DNA from: an uncultured Mycobacteriales bacterium | Lineage (GTDB): Bacteria > Actinomycetota > Actinomycetes > Mycobacteriales > CADCTP01 | Assembly (NCBI GenBank): GCA_902805565.1 | Contig: CADCTP010000001.1 | Span: 1-50,151 of the forward strand | Direction: 5' to 3' | Length of the DNA: 50,151 nt | Shown here: positions 40,902 to 50,151 of the stretch, piece by piece | Numbering within the stretch: position 1 is the stretch's first letter | Layout: the number at the start of each line of letters is the position of its first letter | The notes under the pieces: model-generated | What the model saw: the letters and a program-made list of their open reading frames with translations, nothing else | The model's database searches: none | Told to the model about the DNA's origin: nothing | Program-made: the position numbers and the translations under genes

Positions 40902-42659
40902 GTGACCGTGACCGCCCCCTCGCCGATCGTCAGCCGCCCCGCTCCGGCGCGGTCGACCTCCCGCGGGTCGGTCATGCTCGACCTGCTGAAGACGACCGAT
41001 CACAAGCTGATCGGCAAGATGTACCTGGTCACCTCGTTCGCGTTCTTCATGATCGGCGGCCTGATGGCGCTGCTCATGCGGGGCGAGCTGGCGCGCCCGG
41101 GCCTGCAGTACCTCAGCCCGGAGCAGTACAACCAGCTCTTCACGATGCACGGCACGATCATGCTGCTGTTCTTCGCGACGCCGATGGTCTTCGCGTTCGC
41201 GAACCTGGTGCTGCCGCTGCAGATCGGCGCCCCGGACGTGAGCTTCCCGCGGCTGAACGCGTTCTCCTTCTGGCTGTTCCTGTTCGGCGGGCTGACCGCG
41301 GTCTCCGGCTTCCTCACCCCGGGCGGCGCCGCCGACTTCGGGTGGTACGCGTACACGCCGCTGACCGACGCGACGAACTCGCCGGGCGTCGGCGCCGACC
41401 TGTGGTTCATCGGTCTGGCGATCTCCGGCCTGGGCACCATCCTCGGCGCGGTCAACATGATCACCACGATCGTGACCCTGCGGGCGCCGGGCATGACGAT
41501 GTTCCGGATGCCGATCTTCACCTGGAACATCCTGGTGACCAGCGTCCTGGTGCTGCTGGCGTTCCCGATCCTCACCGCGGCGATCTTCGGGATCCTGGCC
41601 GACCGCAAGCTCAACGCGCAGGTCTTCGAGGCCGAGAACGGCGGCGCCATCCTGTGGCAGCACCTGTTCTGGTTCTTCGGGCACCCCGAGGTCTACATCG
41701 TCGCGCTGCCGTTCTTCGGCATCATCACCGAGATCATCCCGGTGTTCTCCCGCAAGCCGATCTTCGGCTACAAGGGCCTGGTCGGCGCGACCATCGCCAT
41801 CGGCGCGCTGTCGGTGACGGTCTGGGCGCACCACATGTTCGCCACCGGCGGCGTGCTGCTGCCGTTCTTCTCCTTCCTGACCTACCTCATCGCGGTGCCG
41901 ACCGGGATCAAGTTCTTCAACTGGATCGGCACGATGTGGCGGGGCTCGATCAGCTTCGAGACACCGATGCTCTGGTCGATCGGCTTCCTGGTGACCTTCC
42001 TGCTGGGCGGGCTCACCGGCGTCATCCTCGGCTCGCCGCCGCTGGACTTCCACCTCAACGACTCGTACTTCGTCGTGGCGCACTTCCACTACGTGCTCTT
42101 CGGCACGATCGTCTTCGCGGTGTTCGCCGGGATCTACTTCTGGTTCCCGAAGTTCACCGGGCGCTACCTGGACGAGAAGCTCGGCAAGCTGCACTTCTGG
42201 GCCACCTTCATCGGGTTCCACCTGACCTTCCTGGTGCAGCACTACCTGGGCGCCGAGGGCATGCCGCGGCGGTACGCGGACTACCTGCCGGGCGACGGCT
42301 TCACCACGCTGAACACGATCTCCACGGTCGGCGCCTTCCTGCTCGGCATCGCGACGGTGCCGTTCCTGTGGAACGCCTACCACTCGTACAAGTTCGGCGA
42401 GGTCGTCACGGCCGACGACCCGTGGGGTCACGGCAACTCGCTGGAGTGGGCGACCTCCTGCCCGCCGCCGCGGCACAACTTCACCGTGATGCCGCGGATC
42501 CGGTCCGAGCGCCCGGCGTTCGAGGCGCACTACCCGCACATGCTCGACCGGCTGGAGGTGGAGGCGCACTCGACGGGGTCCGGACCGATGGGGCCGGACA
42601 ACATCGTGGGCGACGAGGCCGGACCGCGTCAGGGCGCCCGGGACACCGACCCGAGCTGA
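40902..42659 (+). CDS. ctaD: Cytochrome c oxidase subunit I (aa3 type)
   Basis: Catalytic subunit of the terminal oxidase, 585 residues and twelve membrane helices. Metal ligands are visible: the haem a His in [12 protein letters not shown], the CuB His-Tyr pair in [15 protein letters not shown], His-His in [10 protein letters not shown], and the haem His pair in [10 protein letters not shown]. The hydrophilic C-terminal extension is usual in actinobacteria. GTG 40902 has GGAGG six bases upstream, with TATTCT at 40834-40839 as a possible -10. The other oxidase subunit genes are not in the window, as expected. The following serB2-like gene reproduces the mycobacterial ctaD-serB2 order. Confidence 0.96.
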   Translation: MTVTAPSPIVSRPAPARSTSRGSVMLDLLKTTDHKLIGKMYLVTSFAFFMIGGLMALLMRGELARPGLQYLSPEQYNQLFTMHGTIMLLFFATPMVFAFANLVLPLQIGAPDVSFPRLNAFSFWLFLFGGLTAVSGFLTPGGAADFGWYAYTPLTDATNSPGVGADLWFIGLAISGLGTILGAVNMITTIVTLRAPGMTMFRMPIFTWNILVTSVLVLLAFPILTAAIFGILADRKLNAQVFEAENGGAILWQHLFWFFGHPEVYIVALPFFGIITEIIPVFSRKPIFGYKGLVGATIAIGALSVTVWAHHMFATGGVLLPFFSFLTYLIAVPTGIKFFNWIGTMWRGSISFETPMLWSIGFLVTFLLGGLTGVILGSPPLDFHLNDSYFVVAHFHYVLFGTIVFAVFAGIYFWFPKFTGRYLDEKLGKLHFWATFIGFHLTFLVQHYLGAEGMPRRYADYLPGDGFTTLNTISTVGAFLLGIATVPFLWNAYHSYKFGEVVTADDPWGHGNSLEWATSCPPPRHNFTVMPRIRSERPAFEAHYPHMLDRLEVEAHSTGSGPMGPDNIVGDEAGPRQGARDTDPS

Positions 42660-42788
42660 TGCCCGGGCCGGACACTCCACCGGCGAGTCCTGTCACTTCT
42701 CGTGCGCGACTGCTACCGTTGCGTAACCCCTCCCGGAGCTGACCGAGTCGCCCGCGGGACCGCACCTCCACCGCACGACCCCTTCCTC

Positions 42789-43988
42789 ATGCACCCACAC
42801 TCCGTGCTCGTCACCGTCACCGGCCACGACCGGCCCGGCGTCACCTCCGCCCTGTTCGCGGCGCTCGCCGCCCACGACGTGGAGGTCCTGGACGTCGAGC
42901 AGGTCGTGATCAGCGACCGCCTGGTCCTCGGCGTCATGCTGGCCCTGCACGGCGACCCGGCCCCGCTGCGGCGGGCGGTCACCCACGCCGCCGAGGCGCT
43001 GGGCACCGAGGTCGAGGTCACCATCACCGAGGATCCGGACGAGCTGGCCGCCCAGGTGCCGGTCCGCCACCACGTGCTCGTGCTGGGCCGCCCGCTGCGG
43101 GCCGGCGCGGTCGGCGAGATGGCCCGGCGGATCTCCGACCTCGGCGGCAACATCCACTCGATCGTCCGGCTCACCCACCGGCCGGTGACCGCGCTGGAGC
43201 TGGTGGTCTCCGGGGTCGAGCCGCGCCGGCTCGGCGCCGGGCTGGTGGACGGGGCCGCCGCCGCCGGCGTCGACGTCGCGGTGGAGCGGGCCGGCCTGCA
43301 GCGGCGGGCCAAGCGGCTGCTGCTGCTGGACATGGACATCGTGGTGGTCGGGCCGGAGCCGTTCGCGGCGCTGGCCGACGAGGTGGGCCGGGGCGAGGAG
43401 TCCCGCCGCCTGCTGGCGGCCGACGGCCGGTCCGGCGCCGAGGTCGTCCGGGCCCGCGCCGCGCTGCTGGCCGGCGCCCCGGTGGAGATCCTCGACACGC
43501 TGCGCGGCCGGATGCGCTGGGCGCCGGGGTCCCGGGCGCTGATCGGGGCGGCCCGCCGGGCCGGGCACCGCGCCGGCATCGTGACCCCCGGCGTGGCCCA
43601 GGTGGCGGAGCACCTGGTGGACGGCCTGGCCCTGGACTTCCTGGCGGCCAACCGGCTGGAGACCGCGGACGGCCGGCTCACCGGGCGGATCGTCGGCGAG
43701 GTGGTCGGCGCCGGCGGGCGCGGCCGGGCGCTGGCCCGGTTCGCCGAGTCGTACGGGGTGCCGCTGACCCAGTCGGTCGCCGCCGGCTGCGGGCAGGACG
43801 CGGCCGAGCTGCTCCGGCTGGCCGGCCTCGGGGTCGTGCTCGACGTGGCCCGGCCGGTCCGCAGTGACGCCGAGCCGGGCCCCAGCGCCCACCTGGACGC
43901 CCTGCGCTTCGTCCTGGGCCTGCGGATGGACGACCCGGAGGACCCGCCCCGCCAGGCAACCGACGCGCTCGCCGCCGGGGGCCGCTGA
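42789..43988 (+). CDS. SerB2-like protein with ACT domains and a degenerate phosphatase site (probable pseudoenzyme)
   Basis: Product of 399 residues. Two N-terminal ACT-like regions (HSVLVTVTGHDRPGVTSALFAAL, then VLVLGRPLRAGAVGEMARRI, about 4-170) precede a HAD domain. Position after ctaD and domain order mark it as the serB2 orthologue. Motif I reads LLDMDIV where SerB has FDVDSTL: both Asp are kept, but the Ser-Thr pair and the substrate Glu are lost. Motif II has VTPG for VSGG. The motif III Lys (PGKAKAL) is Arg in GGRGRAL. Motif IV GDGAND is GCGQDA, removing the metal Asp. Phosphoserine phosphatase activity is therefore doubtful, while amino-acid sensing through ACT may remain. ATG 42789 was chosen because the upstream frame has no ACT homology. 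Confidence 0.85.
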   Translation: MHPHSVLVTVTGHDRPGVTSALFAALAAHDVEVLDVEQVVISDRLVLGVMLALHGDPAPLRRAVTHAAEALGTEVEVTITEDPDELAAQVPVRHHVLVLGRPLRAGAVGEMARRISDLGGNIHSIVRLTHRPVTALELVVSGVEPRRLGAGLVDGAAAAGVDVAVERAGLQRRAKRLLLLDMDIVVVGPEPFAALADEVGRGEESRRLLAADGRSGAEVVRARAALLAGAPVEILDTLRGRMRWAPGSRALIGAARRAGHRAGIVTPGVAQVAEHLVDGLALDFLAANRLETADGRLTGRIVGEVVGAGGRGRALARFAESYGVPLTQSVAAGCGQDAAELLRLAGLGVVLDVARPVRSDAEPGPSAHLDALRFVLGLRMDDPEDPPRQATDALAAGGR

Positions 43989-44087
43989 CGGTCCCGGCCG
44001 CGCCGCCGACAGAGCCGCCAGCAGCGAGGCCGACCGAGCTGCCGGCAGTGCCGCCGGCCGCGCCGCCGGCTGTGCCGCCGGCCGGGA

Positions 44088-44690
44088 TCAGGCCCGGACG
44101 ACCGGGGTGCCGACCAGGGTGATCCCGGCGGCCCGCATCCGGTCCAGGGCCGCCTCGGTCGTGGCCGCGGCCACCCCCGCGGTCAGGTCCAGCCGGACCG
44201 TGGTGGCGAAGCCCGCCGCCGCGGCGTCCAGCGCGGTCGCGGCGACGCAGTGGTCGGTCGCGATGCCCATCACCTCGACCGTGTCCACGCCCGCGGCCCG
44301 CAGCCAGTCGGCCAGCCCGACGCCGTCCGGGCCGTGCCCCTCGAACCCCGAGTACGCCGCCTGGTACTCGCCCTTGTCGAACACGGCCGCCAGCAGCGAC
44401 CGGTCCAGTGCCGGGTGCAGCTCCACCCCGCCGGTGCCGACCACGCAGTGCACCGGCCAGGAGCTGACGTAGTCCGGCGTCGCGGCGAAGTGGGCGCCCG
44501 GGTCCACGTGGTGGTCGCGGGTGGCGACGACGTGCGCGTACCCGGCCCCGGCCAGGTGCCCGGTGATCGCCGCGGCGACCCCGGCCCCGCCGGCCACCGC
44601 GAGCGACCCGCCCTCGGTGAAGTCGTTCTGCACGTCGACCACGATCGCGGCCGTGCTCCCACCCCGGTCGGTCGGCAGCGTCACGCTCAT
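44088..44690 (-). CDS. pncA: Nicotinamidase
   Basis: Isochorismatase-fold amidase that converts nicotinamide to nicotinate; 200 residues. The catalytic triad is Asp in [15 protein letters not shown] (about residue 19), Lys in VFDKGEY (about 108) and Cys in [15 protein letters not shown] (about 149). Metal ligands are in the HHVDPGAHF segment. It starts within the stop of pncB (ATGA overlap), so the two-step salvage nicotinamide to nicotinate to NaMN is encoded by one coupled operon. In pathogenic mycobacteria pncA lies elsewhere, so this fusion of steps differs. Confidence 0.93.
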   Translation of the reverse strand: MSVTLPTDRGGSTAAIVVDVQNDFTEGGSLAVAGGAGVAAAITGHLAGAGYAHVVATRDHHVDPGAHFAATPDYVSSWPVHCVVGTGGVELHPALDRSLLAAVFDKGEYQAAYSGFEGHGPDGVGLADWLRAAGVDTVEVMGIATDHCVAATALDAAAAGFATTVRLDLTAGVAAATTEAALDRMRAAGITLVGTPVVRA

Positions 44691-45967
44691 CCCTCCAGCA
44701 GCACGGTGGGCAGGGCCGGGTCGCCCTGCGACAGCTTCAGACCCTCCCACGGTACGGACCGCAGCGCCGCCGCCAGCCGCTCCCGGGACGCCCCCAGGTC
44801 GGTCGCGTCGGACTCCACCCGCTTGCCGCCGCGGACCAGCGGCACCTGCAGCAGCCGGTCGTGCGGGCCCAGCCCGGGCTCGCCGCGGGACACCAGGACC
44901 TCCTCGGTCGCGGTGCCGGTCTCCCGGTGCCGGCGCAGCGCGGTCTTCCGGCCGCCCTGGGTCGCCTTGTGCTCCGACCGCTTCGCCACCGGCCGGCCCT
45001 CGACCTCGACCAGCTTGTAGACCATGCCGGCGGTCGGCGCGCCGGAGCCGGTCACCACCGAGGTGCCCACGCCGTAGACGTCGACCGGCGCGGCGGCCAG
45101 CCCGGCGATGGCGTACTCGTCCAGGTCGCCGGACAGCACGATCCGGGTCCCGGTCGCGCCCAGCGAGTCCAGCAGCCGCCGCGAGTCGTGGGCCAGCACC
45201 GACAGGTCGCCGGAGTCGATCCGGACCGCGCCCAGCCCCGGCCCGGCGACCTCGACGGCGGTCCGGATGCCCCGGGCGATGTCGTACGTGTCGACCAGCA
45301 GCGTGGTGCCGGTGCCCAGCGCGTCCAGCTGCGCCCGGAAGGCGGCGGCCTCGCTGTCGTGCAGCAGCGTGAACGAGTGCGCGGCGGTGCCCGAGGTCGG
45401 CACCCCGTACCGGCGGCCGGCCTCCAGGTTGGAGGTCGAGGCGAACCCGGCGAGATACGCCGCCCGGGCCGCGGCCACCGCGGCCTCCTCGTGGGTGCGC
45501 CGGGAGCCCATCTCGATCAGCGGCCGGCCGCCGGCCGCGGTGACCATCCGGGCGGCCGCGGCGGCGATCGCGCAGTCGTGGTTGAGCACCGACAGCGCCA
45601 GCGTCTCCAGCAGCACCGCCTCGCCGAAGGTCCCGGTCACCGTCAGCACCGGCGAGCTCGGGAAGAACAGCTCGCCCTCCGGGTAGCCGTCGACGTCCCC
45701 GGTGAACCGCCAGTCCGCCAGCCAGGCCAGGGTCGCCTCGTCCAGCCCGGAGCCGGCCAGCTCGGCCAGCTCGGCGGGGCCGAACCGGAAGTCGGCGAGC
45801 GCGTCCAGCAGCCGCCCGGTGCCGGCCACCACGCCGTACCGGCGACCGCCGGGCAGGCGGCGGGCGAACACCTCGAAGACGCACGAGCGCCCGGCGGAGC
45901 CGTCCCGCAGGGCGGAGGCGAGCATCGTCAGCTCGTACCGGTCGGTCAGCAGCGCGGTCGAGGGCAC
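44687..45967 (-). CDS. pncB: Nicotinate phosphoribosyltransferase
   Basis: Makes nicotinate mononucleotide from nicotinate and PRPP, using ATP; 426 residues. Diagnostic segments are [18 protein letters not shown] at the start, [50 protein letters not shown] (active site) and [22 protein letters not shown] (phosphate binding). GTG 45967 has TAGGCT 6 nt upstream, so the mRNA is probably leaderless. Divergent clpS starts 52 bp away, the same arrangement as pncB1 and clpS of Mycobacterium tuberculosis. Confidence 0.94.
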   Translation of the reverse strand: MPSTALLTDRYELTMLASALRDGSAGRSCVFEVFARRLPGGRRYGVVAGTGRLLDALADFRFGPAELAELAGSGLDEATLAWLADWRFTGDVDGYPEGELFFPSSPVLTVTGTFGEAVLLETLALSVLNHDCAIAAAAARMVTAAGGRPLIEMGSRRTHEEAAVAAARAAYLAGFASTSNLEAGRRYGVPTSGTAAHSFTLLHDSEAAAFRAQLDALGTGTTLLVDTYDIARGIRTAVEVAGPGLGAVRIDSGDLSVLAHDSRRLLDSLGATGTRIVLSGDLDEYAIAGLAAAPVDVYGVGTSVVTGSGAPTAGMVYKLVEVEGRPVAKRSEHKATQGGRKTALRRHRETGTATEEVLVSRGEPGLGPHDRLLQVPLVRGGKRVESDATDLGASRERLAAALRSVPWEGLKLSQGDPALPTVLLEG

Positions 45968-45973
45968 CGGCCG

Positions 45974-45979
45974 AGCCTA
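45974..45979 (-). promoter_or_regulatory. -10 hexamer of a leaderless start
   Basis: TAGGCT on the minus strand ends 6 nt before the GTG of pncB at 45967. Confidence 0.5.
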
Positions 45980-46018
45980 GGCCGTGACCCCGTTCCGGCG
46001 ACGTGCCACCATGGTCGG

Positions 46019-46336
46019 GTGAGCGGCACCCTGGCGGCCGGTACGGACACCGGCACCGCGACCGACACGCGGCAGGACACCGACGAGGCGACCGACGTCC
46101 GGGCGGCGGTGCCGTGGGTCACCCTCGTCTGGAACGACCCGATCAACCTGATGTCCTACGTCACGCACGTCCTGCAGAAGCTGTTCGGCTACGACCGGGA
46201 GAAGGCGACCAAGCTCATGCTCGACGTGCACCAGCGCGGCCGCGCGGTGGTCAGCTCCGGCTCCCGGGAGCAGATGGAGCACGACGTCGCCCGGCTGCAC
46301 GCGTACGGCCTCTGGGCCACCCTGCAGAAGCAGTGA
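46019..46336 (+). CDS. clpS: ATP-dependent Clp protease adaptor ClpS
   Basis: N-degron adaptor that hands substrates to ClpC/ClpP; 105 residues. The ClpS core runs from about 33: [24 protein letters not shown], then [30 protein letters not shown]. The Asn-Asp and Met in NDPINLM line the N-degron pocket. The first 30 residues are Thr/Asp-rich and disordered. GTG 46019 is the only start giving full length; CACCAT 6 nt before it is a possible -10. Its TGA overlaps the next gene's GTG (GTGA). Confidence 0.92.
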   Translation: MSGTLAAGTDTGTATDTRQDTDEATDVRAAVPWVTLVWNDPINLMSYVTHVLQKLFGYDREKATKLMLDVHQRGRAVVSSGSREQMEHDVARLHAYGLWATLQKQ

Positions 46337-46908
46337 CCGCGGTCAGGCGCACCCGGCGCGGTGTGGTGGTGTCCTTCGACGAGGTCGAGGCGTCGCTGCT
46401 GCGGCACCTGGTGGGCGAGGTGCGGGACCTGCTCACCGACGGCGAGGAGGACCTGCTGCCGGCGGTGCGCACCGGCGGCGGGGCCGGGCTGCCCACCGAC
46501 GCCGAGCTCAGCGCGCTGACCGGGATGGCCGGCGTGGTCGACGCGGAGACCCCGGACGACCCGGCGCTGGCCCGGCTGCTGCCGGACGCGTACCGGGACG
46601 ACCCGGACGCGGCCGGGGAGTTCCGCCGGCTGACCGAGGGGTCGCTGCGCCGGGACAAGGTCGGGGCGGCCGAGCGGCTGCTGGCCACGCTGCCCGACGA
46701 CGGGCCGGGGGAGGTGCGGCTGGACCCGGAGAACACCGAGCTGTGGCTGTCCACGATCAACGACGTGCGGCTGGCCCTGGGCACCCGGCTCGAGGTGACC
46801 GAGGACATGGCCGAGCCAGACCCGGAGGACCCGGACGCCCCGGCGTACGTCGTCTACCTGTGGCTGACCGAGCTGCAGGGCGTGCTGATCGAGGTCGCGG
46901 ACGGCTAG
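46333..46908 (+). CDS. DUF2017 protein
   Basis: Product of 191 residues belonging to the actinobacterial DUF2017 family, which almost always follows clpS. The N-terminus [32 protein letters not shown] is typical. The rest is acidic and helical, ending with [21 protein letters not shown]. No catalytic motif is visible. Translation is coupled to clpS (GTGA), suggesting a role with the Clp adaptor, which is inferred. Its TAG stop shares CTAG (46905-46908) with the convergent SUFU-domain gene. Confidence 0.88.
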   Translation: MTAVRRTRRGVVVSFDEVEASLLRHLVGEVRDLLTDGEEDLLPAVRTGGGAGLPTDAELSALTGMAGVVDAETPDDPALARLLPDAYRDDPDAAGEFRRLTEGSLRRDKVGAAERLLATLPDDGPGEVRLDPENTELWLSTINDVRLALGTRLEVTEDMAEPDPEDPDAPAYVVYLWLTELQGVLIEVADG

Positions 46909-47489
46909 GGCGGGTCGGCCGGGACGACCGACCGGCGGTGCGGGTCCCAGTACTCCAGGCCGGCCTCCTCGAAGCGCTGCTCCAGCGCGTCCAGGCCCTG
47001 CTCCCGCGCGTACGCCCGCTCCTGGGCGGTGATCGGGATCACCCACCGGAAGCTGACCAGCCGGTCCGGCAGCGGCAGCGTCCACAGCTCGTCGGCCAGC
47101 AGGTACGGGTTGGAGACCAGCAGGTGCCCGCAGCCGGACCCGGGCAGCCACGGCTCACCCACCGAGACGGTGTCCCCGACGGCCAGCTCCTGCACGCCGT
47201 GGAAGTAGACGACCATCGCCAGCAGCTCGACCGCGCGCAGCGTCTTGAACGGCGTGACCAGCACGAACTCCGACCCGTCCGGTCCCTCCCGGGACGCCGA
47301 GGCGCCGCTGCTCACGTGCAGCCAGAGCCCGCCGCGGGTCTCCGGGTCCACCCGCAGGACCCGGACGTTCGGGGCGGACATGGCGTCCGTCCGCCAGCCC
47401 TGCACGACCACCCGCTGGCCGGGAAACCCGTGCCGGAGGTGCGCCTCGATGGCGGTCTGCGCGTCGACGTCCGTCCCCGGTCCCACCAT
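46905..47489 (-). CDS. Suppressor-of-fused (SUFU) domain protein
   Basis: The 194-residue product shows the SUFU-like pattern in its second half: FVLVTPFKTLRAVELLAMVVYFHG, HLLVSNPYLLADELWTLPL, FRWVIPITAQERAYAREQGLDALEQRF and a final DPHRRSVV. Bacterial SUFU proteins are often immunity or toxin-linked proteins, though many stand alone with unknown function. No toxin gene is nearby. It interrupts the otherwise mycobacteria-like run from clpS to mec on the opposite strand. ATG 47489 has TAGAGT close upstream (4-nt leader). Confidence 0.75.
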   Translation of the reverse strand: MVGPGTDVDAQTAIEAHLRHGFPGQRVVVQGWRTDAMSAPNVRVLRVDPETRGGLWLHVSSGASASREGPDGSEFVLVTPFKTLRAVELLAMVVYFHGVQELAVGDTVSVGEPWLPGSGCGHLLVSNPYLLADELWTLPLPDRLVSFRWVIPITAQERAYAREQGLDALEQRFEEAGLEYWDPHRRSVVPADPP

Positions 47490-47493
47490 CGAC

Positions 47494-47499
47494 ACTCTA
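47494..47499 (-). promoter_or_regulatory. -10-like hexamer close to the SUFU start
   Basis: TAGAGT on the minus strand ends only 4 nt before ATG 47489, closer than at the other leaderless starts. Confidence 0.3.
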
Positions 47500-47522
47500 C
47501 GGAAGGCGGCGGCCGGCGGCGG

Positions 47523-47528
47523 TAACCT
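47523..47528 (+). promoter_or_regulatory. -10 hexamer of a leaderless start
   Basis: TAACCT ends 6 nt before the GTG of mec at 47535. Confidence 0.5.
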
Positions 47529-47534
47529 GACCAC

Positions 47535-47942
47535 GTGCTGACCCTCGACCGGCAGGTCGTCGACGCGATCGTGGCACACGCCCGCCGGGACCACCCGGAC
47601 GAGGCCTGCGGGATCGTGGTGGGGCCGGTCGGGTCCGACCGGGCCGAGCGGGTGGTCGAGATGACCAACGCGCTGCGCTCGATGACGCAGTACGAGTTCG
47701 AGCCGGCCGAGCAGCGGAAGGTCTACCGGGAGCTGGACGACCGGGACGAGGAGGTCGTCGTGGTCTACCACTCGCACACGGCCACCGAGGCGTACCCGTC
47801 CCGCACCGACGTCCGGCACGCCAGCCAGCCGCAGGCGCACTACGTGCTGGTCTCCACCCGGGACCCGGACGACGCGGAGCTGCGCTCGTTCCGGATCGTC
47901 GACGACGTGGTGACCGAGGAAGAGGTCCGGATCGCCGGGTGA
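47535..47942 (+). CDS. mec: JAMM/M67 metallopeptidase releasing cysteine from CysO
   Basis: Zinc hydrolase of 135 residues that cleaves the CysO-cysteine adduct. The JAMM motif is complete: Glu in HPDEACGIV (about residue 23), then HSHTATEAYPSRTD (about 78-91). The downstream genes are cysO and cysM, in the order of the mycobacterial Rv1334-Rv1336 operon, and this fixes the role. The start is leaderless. A 67-bp gap with AGGAGAGA separates it from cysO. Confidence 0.93.
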   Translation: MLTLDRQVVDAIVAHARRDHPDEACGIVVGPVGSDRAERVVEMTNALRSMTQYEFEPAEQRKVYRELDDRDEEVVVVYHSHTATEAYPSRTDVRHASQPQAHYVLVSTRDPDDAELRSFRIVDDVVTEEEVRIAG

Positions 47943-49232
<1,290 letters not shown>

Positions 49233-49305
49233 GCGGGGGCCCGCGTGTATCACGGGTACGGGCAAGTCCGACCTGCGCCTACCAACGGGTACATTGCTCA
49301 CCCTC

Positions 49306-49569
49306 ATGGCCGACATCAACGACCGCCTCCAGCGGATGCAGAAGCGGGACGAGCTCACCCGGCGCGTCCTGCAGCAGCGCGCGCTGCCGGACTCGGTCAC
49401 CGAGCTGGGCGAGGACTTCGTCGAGGTGATCGAGGCGGTCGTGCACGTGATCCGGCGGCAGCCGGGGGCCGCGGTGATGATCGCCCCCGGTGACGGCCGG
49501 CACGGCAGCGCCGTGGTCCGGGTGGCGGAGCGGGACGGCGACGTGGAGATCGCGGTCGTCGCCGGCTGA
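49306..49569 (+). CDS. Small conserved-type protein of unknown function
   Basis: Product of 87 residues: an N-terminal charged helix (MADINDRLQRMQKRDELTRRVLQQR), then ELGEDFVEVIEAVVHVIRRQPGAAVMIAP and a beta-rich end with VVRVAERDGDVEIAVVAG. No catalytic motif or membrane segment is seen, and I do not recognise a family. ATG 49306 is preceded by TACATT (49290-49295), a likely -10, giving a leader of only about 3-5 nt. It lies downstream of cysM on the same strand but is probably expressed separately. Confidence 0.6.
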   Translation: MADINDRLQRMQKRDELTRRVLQQRALPDSVTELGEDFVEVIEAVVHVIRRQPGAAVMIAPGDGRHGSAVVRVAERDGDVEIAVVAG

Positions 49570-49577
49570 GCCCGCCG

Positions 49578-50151
49578 CTATTTCGGGACGGCGCAGGCGG
49601 TGTCCGGGCGCGGCCGGCACGGCGGGCCGCCGGGGCCGGTCAGCGCGGGCCCGAGCGCCCGGCCGGTGCCGTCGAGCACCGTGACGCTGCGGACCGTACG
49701 GGTGCCGGGGACGACGGCGGCAAAGAAGTCGGCGCGGCCGTCCACCGGGGTGCCGACCGCGGCCGCGGTGACCGTCCCGCCGTCGTCGAGCAGGATCCGG
49801 ACCGACGCCGCCGCCGGCACGGCCACCCCGACCAGCCGGGTGGCGCGGACGGCGCCCGGCTGCGACGGCACGGCCGCCCAGCTCGCGCCGGTCCCCGCCC
49901 AGGTGTCGAAGCACAGCACCTCGTCGGGGCCCAGCGCGTCGTCGGAGACCACGCAGCGGGCCGAGCCCGCGCCGATCCGGACCGCGCCGGTCCCCCAGGC
50001 CGTCCCGTCGATGACGCCGGAGCTGACCGGGAAGACCGCGGGGTCGGGCCCGGGGGTGACCGGCGAGCCGGTGACCGCCGGTGCGGGCGGGGCCGAGGCG
50101 GCCCGGGTCCCGCCGTCCGCCGGCAGCAGCAGCAGCGCCGGGCCGGCCAGC
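49578..50151 (-). CDS. Exported or membrane-anchored protein of unknown function (partial)
   Basis: The frame is open to the right edge, so the gene begins outside the window; 191 codons are visible. Just inside the edge LAGPALLLLPADGG looks like the end of a membrane helix or signal peptide, followed by an Ala/Pro/Thr-rich linker. The rest is a compact region with three to four Cys and many beta-type segments (VRATRLVGVAVPAAASVRILL, TVTAAAVGTPVDGRADFFAAV). The GTG at 49952 is internal, not a start. No family is recognised. It converges on the small gene ending at 49569. Confidence 0.65.
   Translation of the reverse strand, partial: LAGPALLLLPADGGTRAASAPPAPAVTGSPVTPGPDPAVFPVSSGVIDGTAWGTGAVRIGAGSARCVVSDDALGPDEVLCFDTWAGTGASWAAVPSQPGAVRATRLVGVAVPAAASVRILLDDGGTVTAAAVGTPVDGRADFFAAVVPGTRTVRSVTVLDGTGRALGPALTGPGGPPCRPRPDTACAVPK

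Noticed and set aside
42714-42719. TACCGT before the serB2-like gene as a leaderless -10
   Set aside because: It is about 70 nt from the ATG at 42789. The TTG at 42702 that a nearer start would need overlaps the hexamer itself, and its product lacks ACT similarity in that part.
43989-44087. GCCGCCGGC-rich stretch between the serB2-like gene and pncA as a gene or terminator
   Set aside because: It consists of short imperfect triplet-like repeats; several weak hairpins are possible but none is clearly better than the others.

Overview
The window is chromosomal DNA of a very GC-rich actinobacterium, with heavy GTG start use, C/G at third codon positions and little intergenic space. Two gene orders support this. 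ctaD is followed by a serB2-like gene. pncB, clpS, a DUF2017 gene, mec, cysO and cysM lie in the order known from Mycobacterium. The genus cannot be named from the sequence. An ACC deaminase, an arabinan-degradation locus and sugar transporters suggest a soil or plant-associated heterotroph. I see no phage, insertion sequence, CRISPR array, rRNA or tRNA.

Layout. 1-1131: an iron-binding lipoprotein gene behind an IdeR/DtxR-like box. 1158-3854: two methyltransferases, the first clearly histamine-N-methyltransferase-like, arranged around a PhyH-type Fe(II) oxygenase. 3961-5193: a DUF4032 kinase-like protein. 5259-10486: a maltose-type ABC importer (malEFG) and an ABC ATPase with altered motifs. 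10508-13403: a DivIVA-domain protein, then an orphan solute-binding lipoprotein coupled to ACC deaminase. 13522-24956: a DHA2 exporter, Pta, an M50 peptidase, a methyltransferase, an orphan ParA, a permuted NlpC/P60 protein, a 55-residue membrane protein, DUF445, an alpha-methylacyl-CoA racemase, a membrane protein with Asp-rich DSDGDG repeats, a GNAT protein and OsmC. 25117-29504: a stand-alone sensory-type domain and the helicase HrpA.

29477-38038 is an arabinan/arabino-oligosaccharide locus: a LacI regulator, a PhyH oxygenase, an intracellular GH43, a secreted GH43 and a three-gene CUT1 importer. A LacI-type palindrome sits in the divergent promoter. 38035-40682 holds a RsbW-like ATPase, a small ORF that looks like an internally deleted histidine kinase, an ATP-dependent DNA ligase and a small stress membrane protein. 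40902-43988 holds ctaD and a SerB-like protein that has lost catalytic residues. 44088-49569 holds pncBA, clpS, DUF2017, a SUFU-domain gene, the mec-cysO-cysM cysteine pathway and a small conserved gene. An exported protein of unknown function runs off the right edge.

A window-wide pattern is leaderless starts. At fourteen genes a TANNNT-like -10 hexamer ends 6-7 nt before the start codon and there is no ribosome-binding site. Genes with a clear Shine-Dalgarno sequence (malE, malF, the DHA2 gene, hrpA's upstream neighbour, the GH43 and PhyH genes, ctaD, the CUT1 lipoprotein gene) form a second class.
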